Shown: in pieces, positions 1 to 11,510 of the stretch
How the letters are laid out: every line of letters begins with the position of its first letter
Numbering within the stretch: position 1 is the stretch's first letter
Assembly: GCA_022225965.2 (NCBI GenBank)
Contig: JAKJXP020000056.1
Coordinates: forward strand, 240,134 to 304,133
From: Diatrype stigma
Taxonomy: Eukaryota > Ascomycota > Sordariomycetes > Xylariales > Diatrypaceae
Direction of reading: 5' to 3'
Length of the DNA: 64,000 bases
Notes under the pieces: model-generated
What the model was told of the DNA's origin: nothing
Databases searched by the model: none
Seen by the model: the letters and a program-made list of their open reading frames with translations, nothing else
Translations under genes and position numbers: made by a program

Positions 1-2052
1 AAGCAAGATCTGGAGAGCTTCCTTGTTTGAACTAGGGTAGCGAAGGACCCCTACCCCCCCTGTTATATCCCCGGTGTTCGGCTTGATGGGGGCAAAGGCG
101 TGACTGTGCCACATGATTGGGTGGTTTTGCATGCGACTAGAACGAATGGGATGGGACCCTGGCGGTCAATGGTTCAATGACAACTTCGAAGACGGTGGCA
201 AGCTGTTGGATATCCAGAAAAGCAAGTTATTCCAACTACATCTACAGATCGCGAGCCAAGGAGCTGTTGGTTGGTTCAGGGACGCTGCGTACTGAGAAGA
301 GGAAGTGGTGTACACCTGACCCGGACAGACAAATGAGAAGGGAGTGGCTTAGGAGGATGACATCCAATATGATTAAGCAGGGACGAGAAAGGAAGCATAT
401 ACTTATAAGAGAGATATACATAATACACAAGTGTAAGGATAGCAATGCTTGACATCACATTGCCTTTACTACTATATACTTTGTTTGTGAATGAATGACT
501 GTTGCTTAAGACGGCTTTTAGATTCGAACAACGGATTCCTACTTTCTGAACGGTTTCTGTATTCAACAAACAAGCCTTGGCGGTGATTTGGCTGTGATTA
601 TTTCTTATTTCATCTCAAGATGCTTTAGTTACAAGGCAGATCTATGCCGACTCACCGCAAAGACCGCATCATACATACCGAATTAGCTTCTACGAGTCTA
701 TAGCTAGAGTCTCCATGGTAGGTAGTTCGTAAACAAGTGGACTGGAGGAAAGAAAGTGCTGAGTCCTGACCTATCTTTTGCGGGGAAAACATTACCGTGC
801 CGCAATCACGTAGCGGCTCCAAGTTTATCGAGTTGCCATATCTGGAAGCGTTGAAAGATCACGACGACCGGCGATAAAATGACCAGCAAGCAGCACGTCC
901 TGAAGTTATCATTGCGGTCATCAAGGTGATCTGATTAACAGGCCGCCCCCCAGATGCACAGATGGTGCCATTCTACGGGTCATTAGTGGCGAATCAGCCG
1001 AATGCCATGCATCCATCTGCCAGGCACGAGATCGACAACTGATCATGCTTCTATAGATTATAGCGGATAGCCTAAAATGCTATAGATAGACAGATGAAGA
1101 GATAACGTAGACTAAGGGGTAACTTGAGCTAAAGGTCCCTGAATTCCTATACTATGTTCGGCTTAGGATACCCAGAATATTTCGCCTAGCTACCAAGCTG
1201 CCAAACTGACTGCAAACTGCAGCCAAATCTTCCAACGTCGCAGATCATTCGGAGACCAACGGGCTTCTGTTCTTAGCCAACGGTCACGTCACGCCTGTCT
1301 CGGGACTTTGGGACTAGGGGAATTCGAACACCACAAGCGGCCAGGCGCCGCCATTGTGGCTTTCTTGGCATGCTTGAAAGTTGGGGTCCTCGCGGCTATT
1401 TCAACCTCCTGATTCCATAAGCCATGGGCACTAGGTACTTAGGTAGGTAGGTAGGTACATAGGTACCTAGGCATTGTTCGTCAAGGCCCTCTACGTCGCC
1501 GCAAAGAGAAGAGGCCGAAAAAGACTCACGATGCCATGCATGTCTGCGGCGGTGCTAGTGAATGTTTGCTCTCGGCGGCTCCAGTGATAGGAAGGCAGAG
1601 GGAGGAATTGGCACTTCCTTCATTCCTACCCTAACGGGAATTATCTATACATAGTAGAGTCCCTAGTCGCACAGCGAGTAACAGCCCCCACGTGTCGGAG
1701 CTTCTCGCGGCTTTTGCTTCATGTGGATGCGTTCCTATGAGAGGGGAAGCGCTAGAATAATATACCAACTCACAAACAACTCACATTTACACACAGTATT
1801 ATGGAATGTAAACACGGTTAGCAATAAAGGCATGATGGACTGTGTAGGTACTGCTTTACGCCTTTTAAGAATTTGGCATGCAGCAGAACAGGTATATACA
1901 CCAGCGTATAGACATCATGACGGTCGTAAAAAAAAACAAGAATTTATATACCACGTCGTACAAAAGCGTATACGACATTTGGGTGCGCCCCGCCCTCACG
2001 GGAAATTAGCCGTTACCCAGCGACAACTTCCATCCTTGGCTGCGGTCCGGTA
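1..2052. other. Intergenic, no gene recognised
   Basis: I see no coding region with family similarity or plausible splicing here. The reading frames present are short and look random. A TAGGTA-rich patch lies near 1433-1472. The right end is the 3' flank of the PH-domain gene on the minus strand. Confidence 0.6.
1433..1472. repeat. TAGG/TACCTAGG simple repeat
   Basis: Four head-to-tail TAGG units are followed by a palindromic TACCTAGG core. The same word family recurs in many other intergenic stretches of the window and is absent from the coding exons I read. Confidence 0.75.
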
Positions 2053-3403
2053 TCACGAAGCTGCCTGTAACCCTGGTCCAGAAGATGAGAGGGTTCCGGA
2101 GCCGGAAGTGCGAGCTGCTACCTCTCTCCTCCTCGACAGCAGGCTCTTGAAGGCACCCAGGCATTGCAAAAGAGATTCTTCGTCGCGGGCACAGAGGCGG
2201 TAGCTCTTTTCATCTGTGATGATCTGCATGCAGTGCACCTTCGTTTTGCTCACCGGATTGATGTCGACAACATTGACAACGGTCGACAAATCGATGATGC
2301 ACGAAGCCGCATATTCCGACTCGTCCTTGTAGAATATGACGTTCTTTGGTCGAAGGACAGCCCAATACTTCCTCCACTGCCGCACGCCACCTTTACTCTT
2401 CAGAAAGAAGAGCCAGCCCTGCCAAACAATGCGATCTGGATCCTGCTCGAGGTTGAGCCCGCTCACTTGACTAGCGTTTCTATTGCTCAAGCTTGGCCGT
2501 CCATTCGAGCAGTTCGACAGCCGCGTTCCTGACGCGGAATATGACTGCACAGCCAGACTCTCGATTGACATGCCGTGGTCTCTTTGAATATCGGTATCCG
2601 AAAAATCCGAGTGCGAGGCAAGCTCATTCCCGGACATACCGGATGATTCCACATTGAGCGACTGTTTCCTTGTATGCTTGCGTTTTGAGGAAGGTAATTC
2701 TATCGGTTCGGGGGAGCTCGAGGCTAGTCTTTCGCTATCGATCAGGGGATATCGCGGGCTTTTCGATGCCTTCTTGAGCACCCCAGCAGGCGCGAAGGAC
2801 TGTCGCCGTAGAATTGGGCTTGCTAAGAACAGCTCCTCCTCCTCCTCCTCGATGCGTGCATCTTGTCTTATCAAATCGACCCACTCCTGCGCATCTTGCG
2901 CGCTCGGTGCTTCGAAATGGAAATTCCTGGCTGGGGAGAACAGACCAAAGAGGTTATGGCGCTTTTGCTTTGGATCTTTCAAGAGCGTAACGGCTGAGAG
3001 ATCGGACAAGTAGATTTTATACCGGAGCTTGCTTTCTTTGTCCGACTTGTAGAGGAACAGGGTATTGGGCCTGAGCACGAGATAGACGGATTTCCATGTC
3101 TACGGGAGCCAGACACCAGTCTTAGTTACCATATACGCCTTGATGAAGCTCTAGAAAGGCATATGGACTCACCTTGGTCTTCTGTGTTCGCCTCTGAACG
3201 TAGCCGGACTTAATAACGCGGTCGAATGCGAAGCTTCCATTCAGGTTCAGGGGACTAGTAGATGGTATCGCCAGTTCACTGCGCAACAGGTTTGCCGTAG
3301 GTTTCACTGGACCTGTCATCGCGGAGCGTCGATTGTTGGTCGCACCACTACCGCTACCAGATGACGACGTCCCGGCTGGTTCGGATAGAGCGGTTTCTGT
3401 CAT
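2053..3403 (-). CDS. Two-PH-domain protein (Opy1-like)
   Basis: Exons are 3403-3173 and 3099-2053 on the minus strand, giving 425 residues. The 73-nt intron runs from GTGAGT to CCCGTAG and splits the first PH domain just before a WKSVYLVL strand. PH1 covers about residues 63-175 and PH2 about 300-400, where GWLFFLKSKGG and WRKYWAVL are typical PH strands. A serine-rich, probably disordered linker joins them. Tandem PH domains with little else resemble yeast Opy1, a plasma-membrane PtdIns(4,5)P2 sensor, so a phosphoinositide-binding adaptor role is inferred from family. No catalytic domain is visible. The start ATG at 3403 is the only good one upstream of PH1. Function beyond PH binding is uncertain. 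Confidence 0.85.
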
Positions 3404-4098
3404 ACTGGAAGATAAAGGTTCGCAAAGCTGACCGGGTTTAAGGATAATGGATGCAGTTCGGCGTATTTCGTATTAAATATTAAGTTTTATGTAATGTAAA
3501 CCGCACGGCAGCTGATACTAGTAAAGTCCCGAGACTGGGTGAATGGACGGACACTGGTGGGATAAGGTACGGAAAGTGGTCGTTAAAGAGATTCATGCGG
3601 AAGATAATAACCGCTTCCCCCTTTTCTGGAGACCACAACAGCGCCCGAAAGGCGGAGGCTACCTTTATTATATGCGACAATGTCGAAAACGGTTGAGACA
3701 GACGTCAGGAACAAGCCGGCCGTTTGGCGAATGTATGGCAATAAGTCAGACTTTCTCAAATATAGATGAGACACGAATTCCAGGCGCGCTCAAGAGGTAC
3801 CCAAGCAGGCAAGGTAGTTACCCAGGTGGTATGTGAAGGAAATTGAGGAAGTCGAGCTGTACTACGTAGCTGGCTGTAGCTATTCGGCAGGTCTGAATGG
3901 AGCTCTGGCTCAGGTCTAGAGCAAAGGGAAGGAAGAGGGGCCGCAAACCAGGACGGCTGGACAGGACGGCTGGACGGGAAGAACAAGACGGCAATATGGA
4001 TATGTACTTGAGTATGCAAATGCAAAATGCAAAACGAAAAAGAATACCTAGGGACTTGATTCGACGGATATGTATGTGACAAGTGGGCTACCTCTCGT

Positions 4099-4128
4099 TT
4101 ATATATAACCTAGTATATATAACCTAGG
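4099..4128. repeat. Tandem pair of TATATATAACCTAG
   Basis: Two adjacent near-identical copies of a 14-15 nt AT-rich unit lie within the intergenic region. There is no evidence of function. Confidence 0.6.
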
Positions 4129-4429
4129 GCTTGACGCTTGACAATAATATAACAATGGTAAAGGGAATCGGATAATAATCCTTCAATGGTAGTGGCATAA
4201 GCATGAAAGTAGGTGCCTGGATGGGCTTGTGTTGGTGTGTAGGCGTGGACGTCCTATCAGCGTGAAGGGAGCGTGGAGGTATGAAAAGCTGCAGCAAATC
4301 AATGATGAGGGTGATGAATGAATGATGAATTAGGTATGGGGTTACGTGTCAAACGAATAGGGAAACGGTCGTTGGAGCGCCAAGTACAGGTCGCATTGCA
4401 TGCGGGTGTTCCATCAGGCGTGTACGGAG

Positions 4430-4463
4430 GTATGTACGGAGGTATGTAGCAGTCGTAGGTACT

Positions 4464-4496
<33 letters not shown>

Positions 4497-4530
4497 TACC
4501 TGTAGCCTGTAGGTATGTAGGCATCGATTA
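4430..4530. repeat. Degenerate GTAGGCAG / GGAGGTATGTAC repeats
   Basis: The stretch opens with a duplicated GTACGGAGGTAT and continues with several GTAGGCAG-like units and GTAGGTATGTAGG. It looks like slippage-derived low-complexity DNA. Confidence 0.55.
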
Positions 4531-5250
4531 AGGTTCTCGGGAGGTTCGCTGGCGACTCAGCCTTACACACATAGCTGACGACGGGTAAGCTTCATCTAGG
4601 CTGTGCTGCTGAATAGTACTAGTAGTAGTACAGTAGTTGGTAGGTTATAAGTCCCCAAGGTTGATAACGTATTCGCAGTTAGGACGAATGTTAGGACGAA
4701 TGAAGATTCCTGCCGTTTCGGATCTCAAGACGCGTGTCGGTTTCACTTGCTGGGAGAGATAGACGGCGTAAATAGAAGAAATAATTCCCGGTGCCTGAGC
4801 GTCTATTGCGACAGCGGCTTGGTTTTTGGCCGCCAATTTGCCAAAGGAGTGGCCTTGCTCCTTGGTCTATGCGTTGAATTGGCCAACTACATGTAGCCAA
4901 GCGCCAGCCAGGATGCCCAAGGGTGCCAGGGTGCAGGTGCCAGGGGGCCAGGGTCACATGGTTCGATGGATCTGGAAGAATAATTCTATGCACTTATCCA
5001 GAACATCCATGCCATAAGATGCATAGTATACTACGAGGTAGAACGGGATTTATAATGGAAATGCCTCCCTCTATACCACTATGGTAACTACCTACATAGT
5101 ATAACATGGTACGCGGGAAAGAGCGTGAGATTTTAGTCCGTCACTATCTACATATGGAAATAGTGTCTTCTACCAGACCAGAGTCACCGGGCTTAATGTA
5201 TGTATACTAACCACACTAACCAGATAGCGAGTAGATCCGGCATCCGAGGA

Positions 5251-5260
5251 GATAAATAGG
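5251..5260 (+). promoter_or_regulatory. TATA-like element of the MAPEG gene
   Basis: GATAAATAGG lies about 70 nt upstream of the ATG at 5325, a reasonable place for a fungal TATA box. Support is positional only. Confidence 0.35.
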
Positions 5261-5324
5261 AGGGGTTTCGTTCTCTGATCCCACCTGTAGCTTTCGTTCG
5301 CTACCTACTTATGTAGTCCCCACC

Positions 5325-5840
5325 ATGGCCTCCCTCAGCTCCACGCTCGGCCTCCGCGCCGCCTCTTCAGCCCTACTGGACACGGCCACCAACCATGCGC
5401 CCGCCTACCTCTGCTTCCACTTCATATTTGCGTACGCGGTCCTCTCGTCGCGTCCGCTCAAGCAGTGGTACGGCCTCGACCACAACGAGTCCCCTAGGTA
5501 CGACCTGCTCAAATACGGCGACGCCGCCGTGGCCTCGGGAACGATCACCCAGGCCCAGCTGGAAATGATGCGCCGCGCCGAGGCAGCCTCCGCCAATGCC
5601 GTCGAGAACTACACCTTCTTCGTGGCCGCCATGAGCTTTGCGACCTTGGCCGGTTTGGAGCGCGATGTCATCAACAAAGCCGGTCTGGTCTACACGATTG
5701 CGAGGGTCGCGTACGCGGCTGCGTATATCCTGATCGGCCACCCGCTATGGTGCCAAGTCAGGGGCTTTACTTGGTGGGTTGGTAATAGCAGCTGTTTATA
5801 TTTGCTCTGGGAGGCTTCCGGAAAGTTGAACAGGCGATAA
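5325..5840 (+). CDS. MAPEG-family membrane protein
   Basis: This single-exon gene encodes 171 residues. The start sits in a strong CACCATGG context. The protein has about four hydrophobic segments, near residues 25-45, 95-115, 122-140 and 148-165. It carries the MAPEG signature RAEAASANAVENYTFF (about 85-101), in which the Asn and Glu of the RxxxxNxxE-type motif bind glutathione in characterised members. MAPEG proteins are small ER or mitochondrial membrane enzymes of glutathione and eicosanoid metabolism, including microsomal glutathione transferases. Length and topology fit. The substrate is unknown, and fungal MAPEG proteins of this kind are mostly uncharacterised. Confidence 0.88.
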   Translation: MASLSSTLGLRAASSALLDTATNHAPAYLCFHFIFAYAVLSSRPLKQWYGLDHNESPRYDLLKYGDAAVASGTITQAQLEMMRRAEAASANAVENYTFFVAAMSFATLAGLERDVINKAGLVYTIARVAYAAAYILIGHPLWCQVRGFTWWVGNSSCLYLLWEASGKLNRR

Positions 5841-6789
5841 GGCCGATGTCGGTTGGAAGAATGCACTGCTCTCTTCACGCGCGTGTACCTAATTACCACC
5901 CATGGCTACCTATATCCTCCTTATAAAACCTAGGCCAGGACTAGATCTAGATCAAATTTGTCAAGAATGAAGACATTCCACCCAGCTTGAATCGCCAAGA
6001 TTCGATGTCCCTTGCTTATGTTCTACTGAGTTCCGTGATAAGGGGTTGACGAATCCAGGAACGCAACTTAGTATCCTTCCTACCGTAGTTCCAGTGATCT
6101 ATGTGCCACTAACTAGGGGGTCTCCTTTTTCAGTAGCTCGCGTTCCTTCATGTGTATAACAAAGCAACATACGGTAGAGGAGGCCAAGGATCATACTCAG
6201 AGACACCATATGAGCTATCTAATAAAATGCCCATCGGTATCAGAACCATAATTCAAGTTCACTATATTCATCGACATCGGCATAATATGCTTTAGTGGAT
6301 AGCCCGTGCCTGCTTCTAAAGGTCTGTAGAATGTCTATGACTACCCCTAGAATATCACCGACTAATGAAGCATATGATTCTGACGATTTCTGTTGCTGTT
6401 TCTGTTTCTGTATCGATTATTTCTGGGATCTCATTGCAATTCTATATTTCCCTTCCCAGGCTACGCCGAACTATTCATGAATTCCCTCTTGCTGCATAGC
6501 ACCTTCACTTCCGCCTTTGTGTGGTTTTGCCGGCCCGTTCTTTGTTGAAGACAGCTTGACAGCTCCATATCAAGCCTAAACCAAATCTAAGAGGGAGGCT
6601 ATTTGCATACTCCTTTGTGTTGGTTACCCTATCCGGAAGTCATACTTCTCGGTTAGCTGGCTTCCTGAAAGCAATTCGTACATTCTGCTGCTTGTCCAGA
6701 GCTCTCCATACTCGTTGCTTGCCCAGTAATCAGGATAGGCATTGGCCAACGCTCATCCAAGAGATAGACCCTTTACATATACATGCGTA
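5841..6789. other. Intergenic between MAPEG and kinase-like gene
   Basis: This is AT-rich spacer with no recognisable gene. Its right end is the leader of the kinase-like gene and contains a short upstream ORF that begins at 6783. Confidence 0.6.
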
Positions 6790-6800
6790 ATGGCGAGTGA
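6783..6800 (+). promoter_or_regulatory. Upstream ORF overlapping the kinase start
   Basis: An ATG at 6783 opens a five-codon frame closed by TGA at 6798-6800. It overlaps the presumed main ATG at 6790 in another frame. A scanning ribosome would meet it first, so it may reduce translation of the main frame. Confidence 0.5.
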
Positions 6801-8406
6801 CTGGAGGGCAGAGAGAGACAGAGCGATAGCTGAAAAAGCTAGACGTGAGGAAGAGAAAAATATAGAAATAAGAGAAAAGGTCAAACACTACTTCCAAGAG
6901 CAACACGGACTTACGGTAGGTAGGGCTCTCATTCGTCCATATCCACATCTTCCGCATCTACTACAATCTCCGTTGTCCTTTCGACACCTTGAGAATCATA
7001 CACACGTGCCTGGGTTTGATACCACACCTGCGCTCCCCAAAAAAGAAAGCATTGGCTAAGATAACGTACAGTGGGTGAAGAAACTGGGAAGTGGGAACAA
7101 TGCCGAGACCCATCATTTCAGGGAATACAGGAATGGGAGATATATACGCAGGTTGGCCGTCAAGATAGCGACGAACGACGACACCGCGAGAGATATACGG
7201 AACGAGCTCTCGACCCTGCAAAACTTCGAAAGCGCCTGGCATGTCAACTCAACGGTGGCGCCGACAGGTTCGATCGACGAAGCCAGCTTGCCTCAACTAG
7301 TCGTGGCAATCGAGTATTGCGACAATGGGACCGTGCAACAGCTGATGCAAAGGCTCAGGAGAGCCGGAATCCAGTTACCTAACCGGATGCTCTGGGCCAT
7401 GTTTCTCTGCTGTAAGTCGGGGGGTTTCCAGGACCGTTGGCGGCTTGCTTGACTTTGACTTGTTTCTGATGATCAACTACTGCCAGTCACGAGGATGTGC
7501 GTCGCTTTCGCATACCCGCCTTGGGGCGCACGGGGATCCCCGGTGGAAAGGGAGAGGATCCCAAGCAACAAGTTTCCCACACCGTTCATCCACAACGACA
7601 TACACGATGAAAACATAATGCTCGATGATTGGTGGCCAGGGGATTCGGAACACGGCCTCACTCCGATTCTCAAGGTGAGCCAATTTGCCCCTTGATACAA
7701 CCCGGATCGCGATGCTTCCCCCCTTTCTTCCTCTGCTTCTTGCCTTTACGAACTAACACATCCCAGTGCATCGATTTTGGCAAAGCGGGATCGTGGCCCG
7801 ACAAGACCGTGTAAGTCGAAATCTAGAAACGAGGAGATTGGAATAAGAAACTAATGCCACATGGCATATAGTAACCAGGCCATTTGGCAGAATGTCGACG
7901 ACGTCGCAAAGGTGAACCTTCCTCAACCCCTGTTGAATAAGCATTTCTGACAGCTGGTATGAAAACAGGTCATGTCCGCCTTGATAGTGGGCAGATATAC
8001 GCCCTGGGAGGATGTACTTGATCAAGTTAATATACCAGCACTCGGGAGGCGGGTCCAGGTCAAGCTACACCCGGAGCTGAGGAAGGACTACATCGACAAG
8101 GATCTGATGGACTTGCTTGTTCGATGTCAAGCTACCAACGAACAGGACCGGCCGCTGCTGGAGGAGCTACAGAAGACAGTGGAAGATGCCGTCGCCCGGC
8201 CCGCGAGCTACTACTCCAACATCCCCGGGATCGATCCCTCCAAAGAGACCGACGAAGCCATCACTGGGATCATCCAGAACTACGTCTTGAACGAGACGAG
8301 TTACTTCTGGCCCTCTGATATACCGCTCCCTGACGCCCCTGATACCCCTATTGCTTTGACTCCTCTCAATGTCCCTCTCCCTGCGAGTCCGATTTCACCT
8401 CTTTAA
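6790..8406 (+). CDS. Atypical protein kinase-like protein
   Basis: Six exons are inferred: 6790-6915, 7072-7411, 7487-7674, 7767-7810, 7872-7911 and 7969-8406, giving 391 residues. All five introns are GT-AG. Visible kinase landmarks are a glycine-loop-like LGSGNN (about 47-52), the lysine of AVK (Lys73), HNDIHDEN (191-198) in place of HRDxKxxN, and IDFG (220-223). Ser/Thr kinases with a diverged N-lobe are common in filamentous fungi. Here the catalytic Asp193 and metal-binding Asn198 and Asp221 are kept, but the HRD arginine is Asn and the loop lysine is His. The C-lobe is short and the tail proline-rich. Activity and substrate cannot be stated. Exons 4 and 5 are only 44 and 40 nt. The gene converges on IRS4. 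Confidence 0.78.
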
Positions 8407-8925
8407 TGATATCATGGCCATCGGGCATACCACGAAGATAGAGTGAAGAAACATAGATGATTCAAATTCAACGCATATAATTAAAGATCTATCCACCCCA
8501 TCTAGAATAAGTTAGTATCAAATCATGTGTTGCCGTTGTGCAAACTTCAAACCGTGAATAGGGGAATACCGAAGTTGATGTCTGACCAACACAGCGACGG
8601 CAGACTGGTCGAGTCAAGCCTATCACGGAGACTAGCACCTAAAATCCACCCTGCCTATTCATGCAAACAAACAATTAAATAACCAGCTCAGGGGGTATCA
8701 ATATTGATCGCTCGCTATCTATCTATGTACAATACATATCTATCTTCCGCCGGTAGTATCTCTTGTTTCCGGCCATGCCTAGCTGTCCACCAGCCGACCT
8801 AGTGAGTGTAACGAGCGCTATGCTGCGATCAGGCCCCGCTGCTAACCTTAGGTGTCTACTTCATTGATTGGTTTTATCGCTGAATCTTTTTACAAACATA
8901 CTTATTACACACCCGTATCAACCCT
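8407..8925. other. Short convergent 3' intergenic region
   Basis: This separates the 3' ends of the kinase-like gene (+) and IRS4 (-). It contains only AT-rich flanks with no gene. Confidence 0.65.
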
Positions 8926-11301
8926 TTACTTCCCCTTCACCCCCTTCACCCTAACCCTCACGCCCGCGCCGCTCCGGGCGCTGCTCCAGACGCTGTCGGA
9001 GACCTTGCGGGGGATCTTGCGGCCGCGGAGGCGCTGGTCGACGAGCCACGTGCCGACGACGAACTCGGCGCGGTCGAGGGCGCCGCGGCCGCGCACGTCC
9101 ACGAGGTCCCAGACCTCGGCGAGCTCGTCAGCCGGCAAGCGGCTGCGCGCCCAGAGGTCGCGCACCACCACGTTGGCTACTAGGTCGCCGTCGCCCTCAC
9201 CGTCGCCGTCGTATGATTTCGTTATAATCAGATCTCTGCTGCTGCTGGTGCTGGTGTTGTTGCTTACTTCGGTCGATACCGCTCTCGGTGGTGCATCGCG
9301 GCTTGCCCGTGTCGGGGGTTGTTGGGTCTGGCTCAAGCTCCGGCTCTGGCTTGAGCCTAAGCCTAGGCTTTGGCTTTGGTTAGGAGGGGTCCGTTGCTGT
9401 GATGCCCCGGCCCTATCCCCGGCCCTTTTCCCATCTACCAGTAGGTACCCCCGATTGCTCGCCCAGACGCCCTCGTACCGCTTCCGCTCGCGCGGCGTGA
9501 TCTCCTCGCGCCAGCGCTTGCGCTGGCCCTCGTGGTGGGCGTGCTTGCCCTTCTGGCCGAACGGCTTCTTGCGGTGGCGATGCTTGTGGCGGCGGGTCGC
9601 CTCGCTGTCCTCGTCGTCCGATTTGTTTTTGCCCTTCCCGGAGGACGGGGGCTCACGTAACGTCTGGCGCATGCGTAGGGGGGTATGCCGCCGCGACGGC
9701 GGTGGAGAAGGTGGCTTCTTGCTGGTGGACGAGGACATGGATGGGGTGAGGCGCGAGGTCGCAAGGGACCCCGCTACGATGGCATTCGTGAGCGAATCTA
9801 GAGGTATGCCAGTGCTCTGCTGCTTCTGCTGCTGCTGCCGTTGGGGAAGGGGAGGTGGTGCGAGCAGACGGCGATTCTGTGGGTGGGTAGCAGCAGTAGT
9901 AGGCACACTCTGCGTGGAGGCCGAGCGTCTTACACGGGGTGGATCGGGGGTAGACGGCACCTTGCCCGGGCGGCGTGGTAGCGCAGGTTGGGGAGTTGGT
10001 TCTGATTCCGCGGAAACAAAGGTATCGTTTGACGAAGAGGAAGACGGCCGGCGCTCTTCGTCGACCAGAACAATCGGACGGGGTGATTCCTCAAGGGGTG
10101 CCGGGGAATTCTCTACATGCTGGACAGAAGCTCGACGCTGCGGCTTCGGCTTTACGACTGGTGGCACCTTTGACCGGGACTCGACTGTGTCATCCTCGTC
10201 GCTGGACCTATGTGATAATATCTTTTTTGACGAAGCTCTCCTAGGCTGAGGCGACAGAATAGAGGTATTGGCGCTAGCGATAGATCTAGGGGGCGTAGAT
10301 GCCCGCGGCTTTCTCTTGGGTAACACGGCCTTCTCCGATGGGGATTCCTCAACCTGGTTCGTGGTAGATCTCGGCGGCGGAGGTGTCGGCGGGGATTTCT
10401 TGGGCTTTAGCCCTGTAGACCCCCTTTGCGTCCCTGGCCCTTCACTTGTTGGCTGTCTAGCCGAGTCAGACCCCGGCGTTGCACGTACAGGAGGACTCGA
10501 CAATACTGCTGGAGAAACAATGGGTTGCTTTACGACATCTGCACCTCTCGGAGGTGTCACCGGCCGTGGTTTTGGCTTTGGCTTGGGTTTGGATATGGGT
10601 GGCTTATTACTACTATTTGATACGACCGGTTTCTTGACGGGATCCTTAACAGGACCCGTGTCGTCCTCTTTCCTCTCAAACATGGAGATGAGAGCATTCG
10701 TAGACGGCAGCGGCGCGGTATCTGCCGCTAGGTCCAGGCTTGCCACCGAAGTCGCAGCACTATGCGCGCCCCCCTGCTGCCTCCTTACCGCCTGCTGATA
10801 CGGATGTGGGTTGGCAGGTTGGCGAGGACTGGGACTACCAGACCTGCTAGCCGCGAGGGTCGCGGCGATGAACGAAGGCGACTTCGCATCGGGTGCTGTC
10901 TGCTTTCCGGGCGGCGCCAGAAATTGCGCCGCGGGATGACCCTGAGCGACAGCCCCTTGGTCGACTTCATGACCACTTGTTGTGCCGACACTACTACGCA
11001 CACTACTCCCGGTGGTCTGTCGACTAACAGTGGAGGATTTCGTTCGGGGAGGAGAGCGTGATGGACTGAGGCCGTAGTGATGTGCAGTCGAGGTAGCCGC
11101 CTGGAGAGCGCGGGTGTCGATATTGCGGGCTTGAGGCACGGAGCTTTGCGCTTTCGAACCGGTATTTTGAAAGGCAAGAGAAGCGCCTCTCAGCGCCGCC
11201 TTGTAGGCGCTGTCATTACTGTTATTGTTATCGGCGGAGGAGTTGGAAGCGGAAGAATTGAGCGGCGGTCGGTTGTGGCTCGGGGTGCCGGAACGGTTCA
11301 T
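8926..11301 (-). CDS. IRS4: IRS4-like EH-domain protein
   Basis: This single exon encodes 791 residues starting at the ATG at 11301. The first 580 residues are Ser/Pro/Lys-rich and probably disordered, with many PPxP stretches. A conserved basic block follows (about 590-640, with KRWREEITPRERKRYEGVWASN), then a C-terminal EH domain (about 700-780, with LPADELAEVWDLVD and LDRAEFVVGTWLVDQRL). This order is diagnostic of the Irs4/Tax4 family. In yeast these proteins bind and activate the inositol 5-phosphatase Inp51, lowering PtdIns(4,5)P2, and act in cell-wall integrity, autophagy and rDNA silencing. Family assignment is strong and the role is inferred. The C-terminal coding half is GC-rich, which creates a long spurious antisense frame. 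Confidence 0.9.
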   Translation of the reverse strand: MNRSGTPSHNRPPLNSSASNSSADNNNSNDSAYKAALRGASLAFQNTGSKAQSSVPQARNIDTRALQAATSTAHHYGLSPSRSPPRTKSSTVSRQTTGSSVRSSVGTTSGHEVDQGAVAQGHPAAQFLAPPGKQTAPDAKSPSFIAATLAASRSGSPSPRQPANPHPYQQAVRRQQGGAHSAATSVASLDLAADTAPLPSTNALISMFERKEDDTGPVKDPVKKPVVSNSSNKPPISKPKPKPKPRPVTPPRGADVVKQPIVSPAVLSSPPVRATPGSDSARQPTSEGPGTQRGSTGLKPKKSPPTPPPPRSTTNQVEESPSEKAVLPKRKPRASTPPRSIASANTSILSPQPRRASSKKILSHRSSDEDDTVESRSKVPPVVKPKPQRRASVQHVENSPAPLEESPRPIVLVDEERRPSSSSSNDTFVSAESEPTPQPALPRRPGKVPSTPDPPRVRRSASTQSVPTTAATHPQNRRLLAPPPLPQRQQQQKQQSTGIPLDSLTNAIVAGSLATSRLTPSMSSSTSKKPPSPPPSRRHTPLRMRQTLREPPSSGKGKNKSDDEDSEATRRHKHRHRKKPFGQKGKHAHHEGQRKRWREEITPRERKRYEGVWASNRGYLLVDGKRAGDRAGASQQRTPPNQSQSLGLGSSQSRSLSQTQQPPTRASRDAPPRAVSTEVSNNTSTSSSRDLIITKSYDGDGEGDGDLVANVVVRDLWARSRLPADELAEVWDLVDVRGRGALDRAEFVVGTWLVDQRLRGRKIPRKVSDSVWSSARSGAGVRVRVKGVKGK

Positions 11302-11482
11302 GAGGCTGATCGGATAGCTCGTATCGCCGGCTTGGATATAGAGTCAATGCTACTCATTGAGTCTGTGTCACAGAATTATAGTCACGTAATAGATGGAAAA
11401 GAAAAGACGCTATTATGTATCCAAAGCAAAGGAGGGTACGTGAAGGATGAGCATTGAAGGAAGCCTGTTGCTGGCCTGTTGC

Positions 11483-11510
11483 TTGGTTGTTGGTTGTTGG
11501 TTGTTGGGTT
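11483..11510. repeat. TTGGTTG heptamer repeat
   Basis: About three to four copies of a TTGGTTG unit lie about 180 nt upstream of the IRS4 start. Confidence 0.6.

Larger units (their letters stand above)
3404..5324. other. Intergenic between PH protein and MAPEG
   Basis: This holds the promoter side of both neighbours, which are divergent. A tandem TATATATAACCTAG pair lies near 4099-4128 and a GTAGGCAG-rich stretch near 4430-4530. I see no supportable gene. Confidence 0.6.

Noticed and set aside
1721..2203. Plus-strand frame of 160 codons near the PH gene
   Set aside because: Its right half is antisense to the PH gene and its left half has no similarity or codon structure.
8949..8962. CCCTAACCCT telomere-like sequence
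   Set aside because: It is a short chance match within the last codons of IRS4, not an array.
8852..10249. Long plus-strand frame of about 465 codons antisense to IRS4
   Set aside because: It lies opposite a clear IRS4 coding region, has a low-complexity Arg/Ser/Trp-rich translation and no domain, and results from GC-rich codon third positions.
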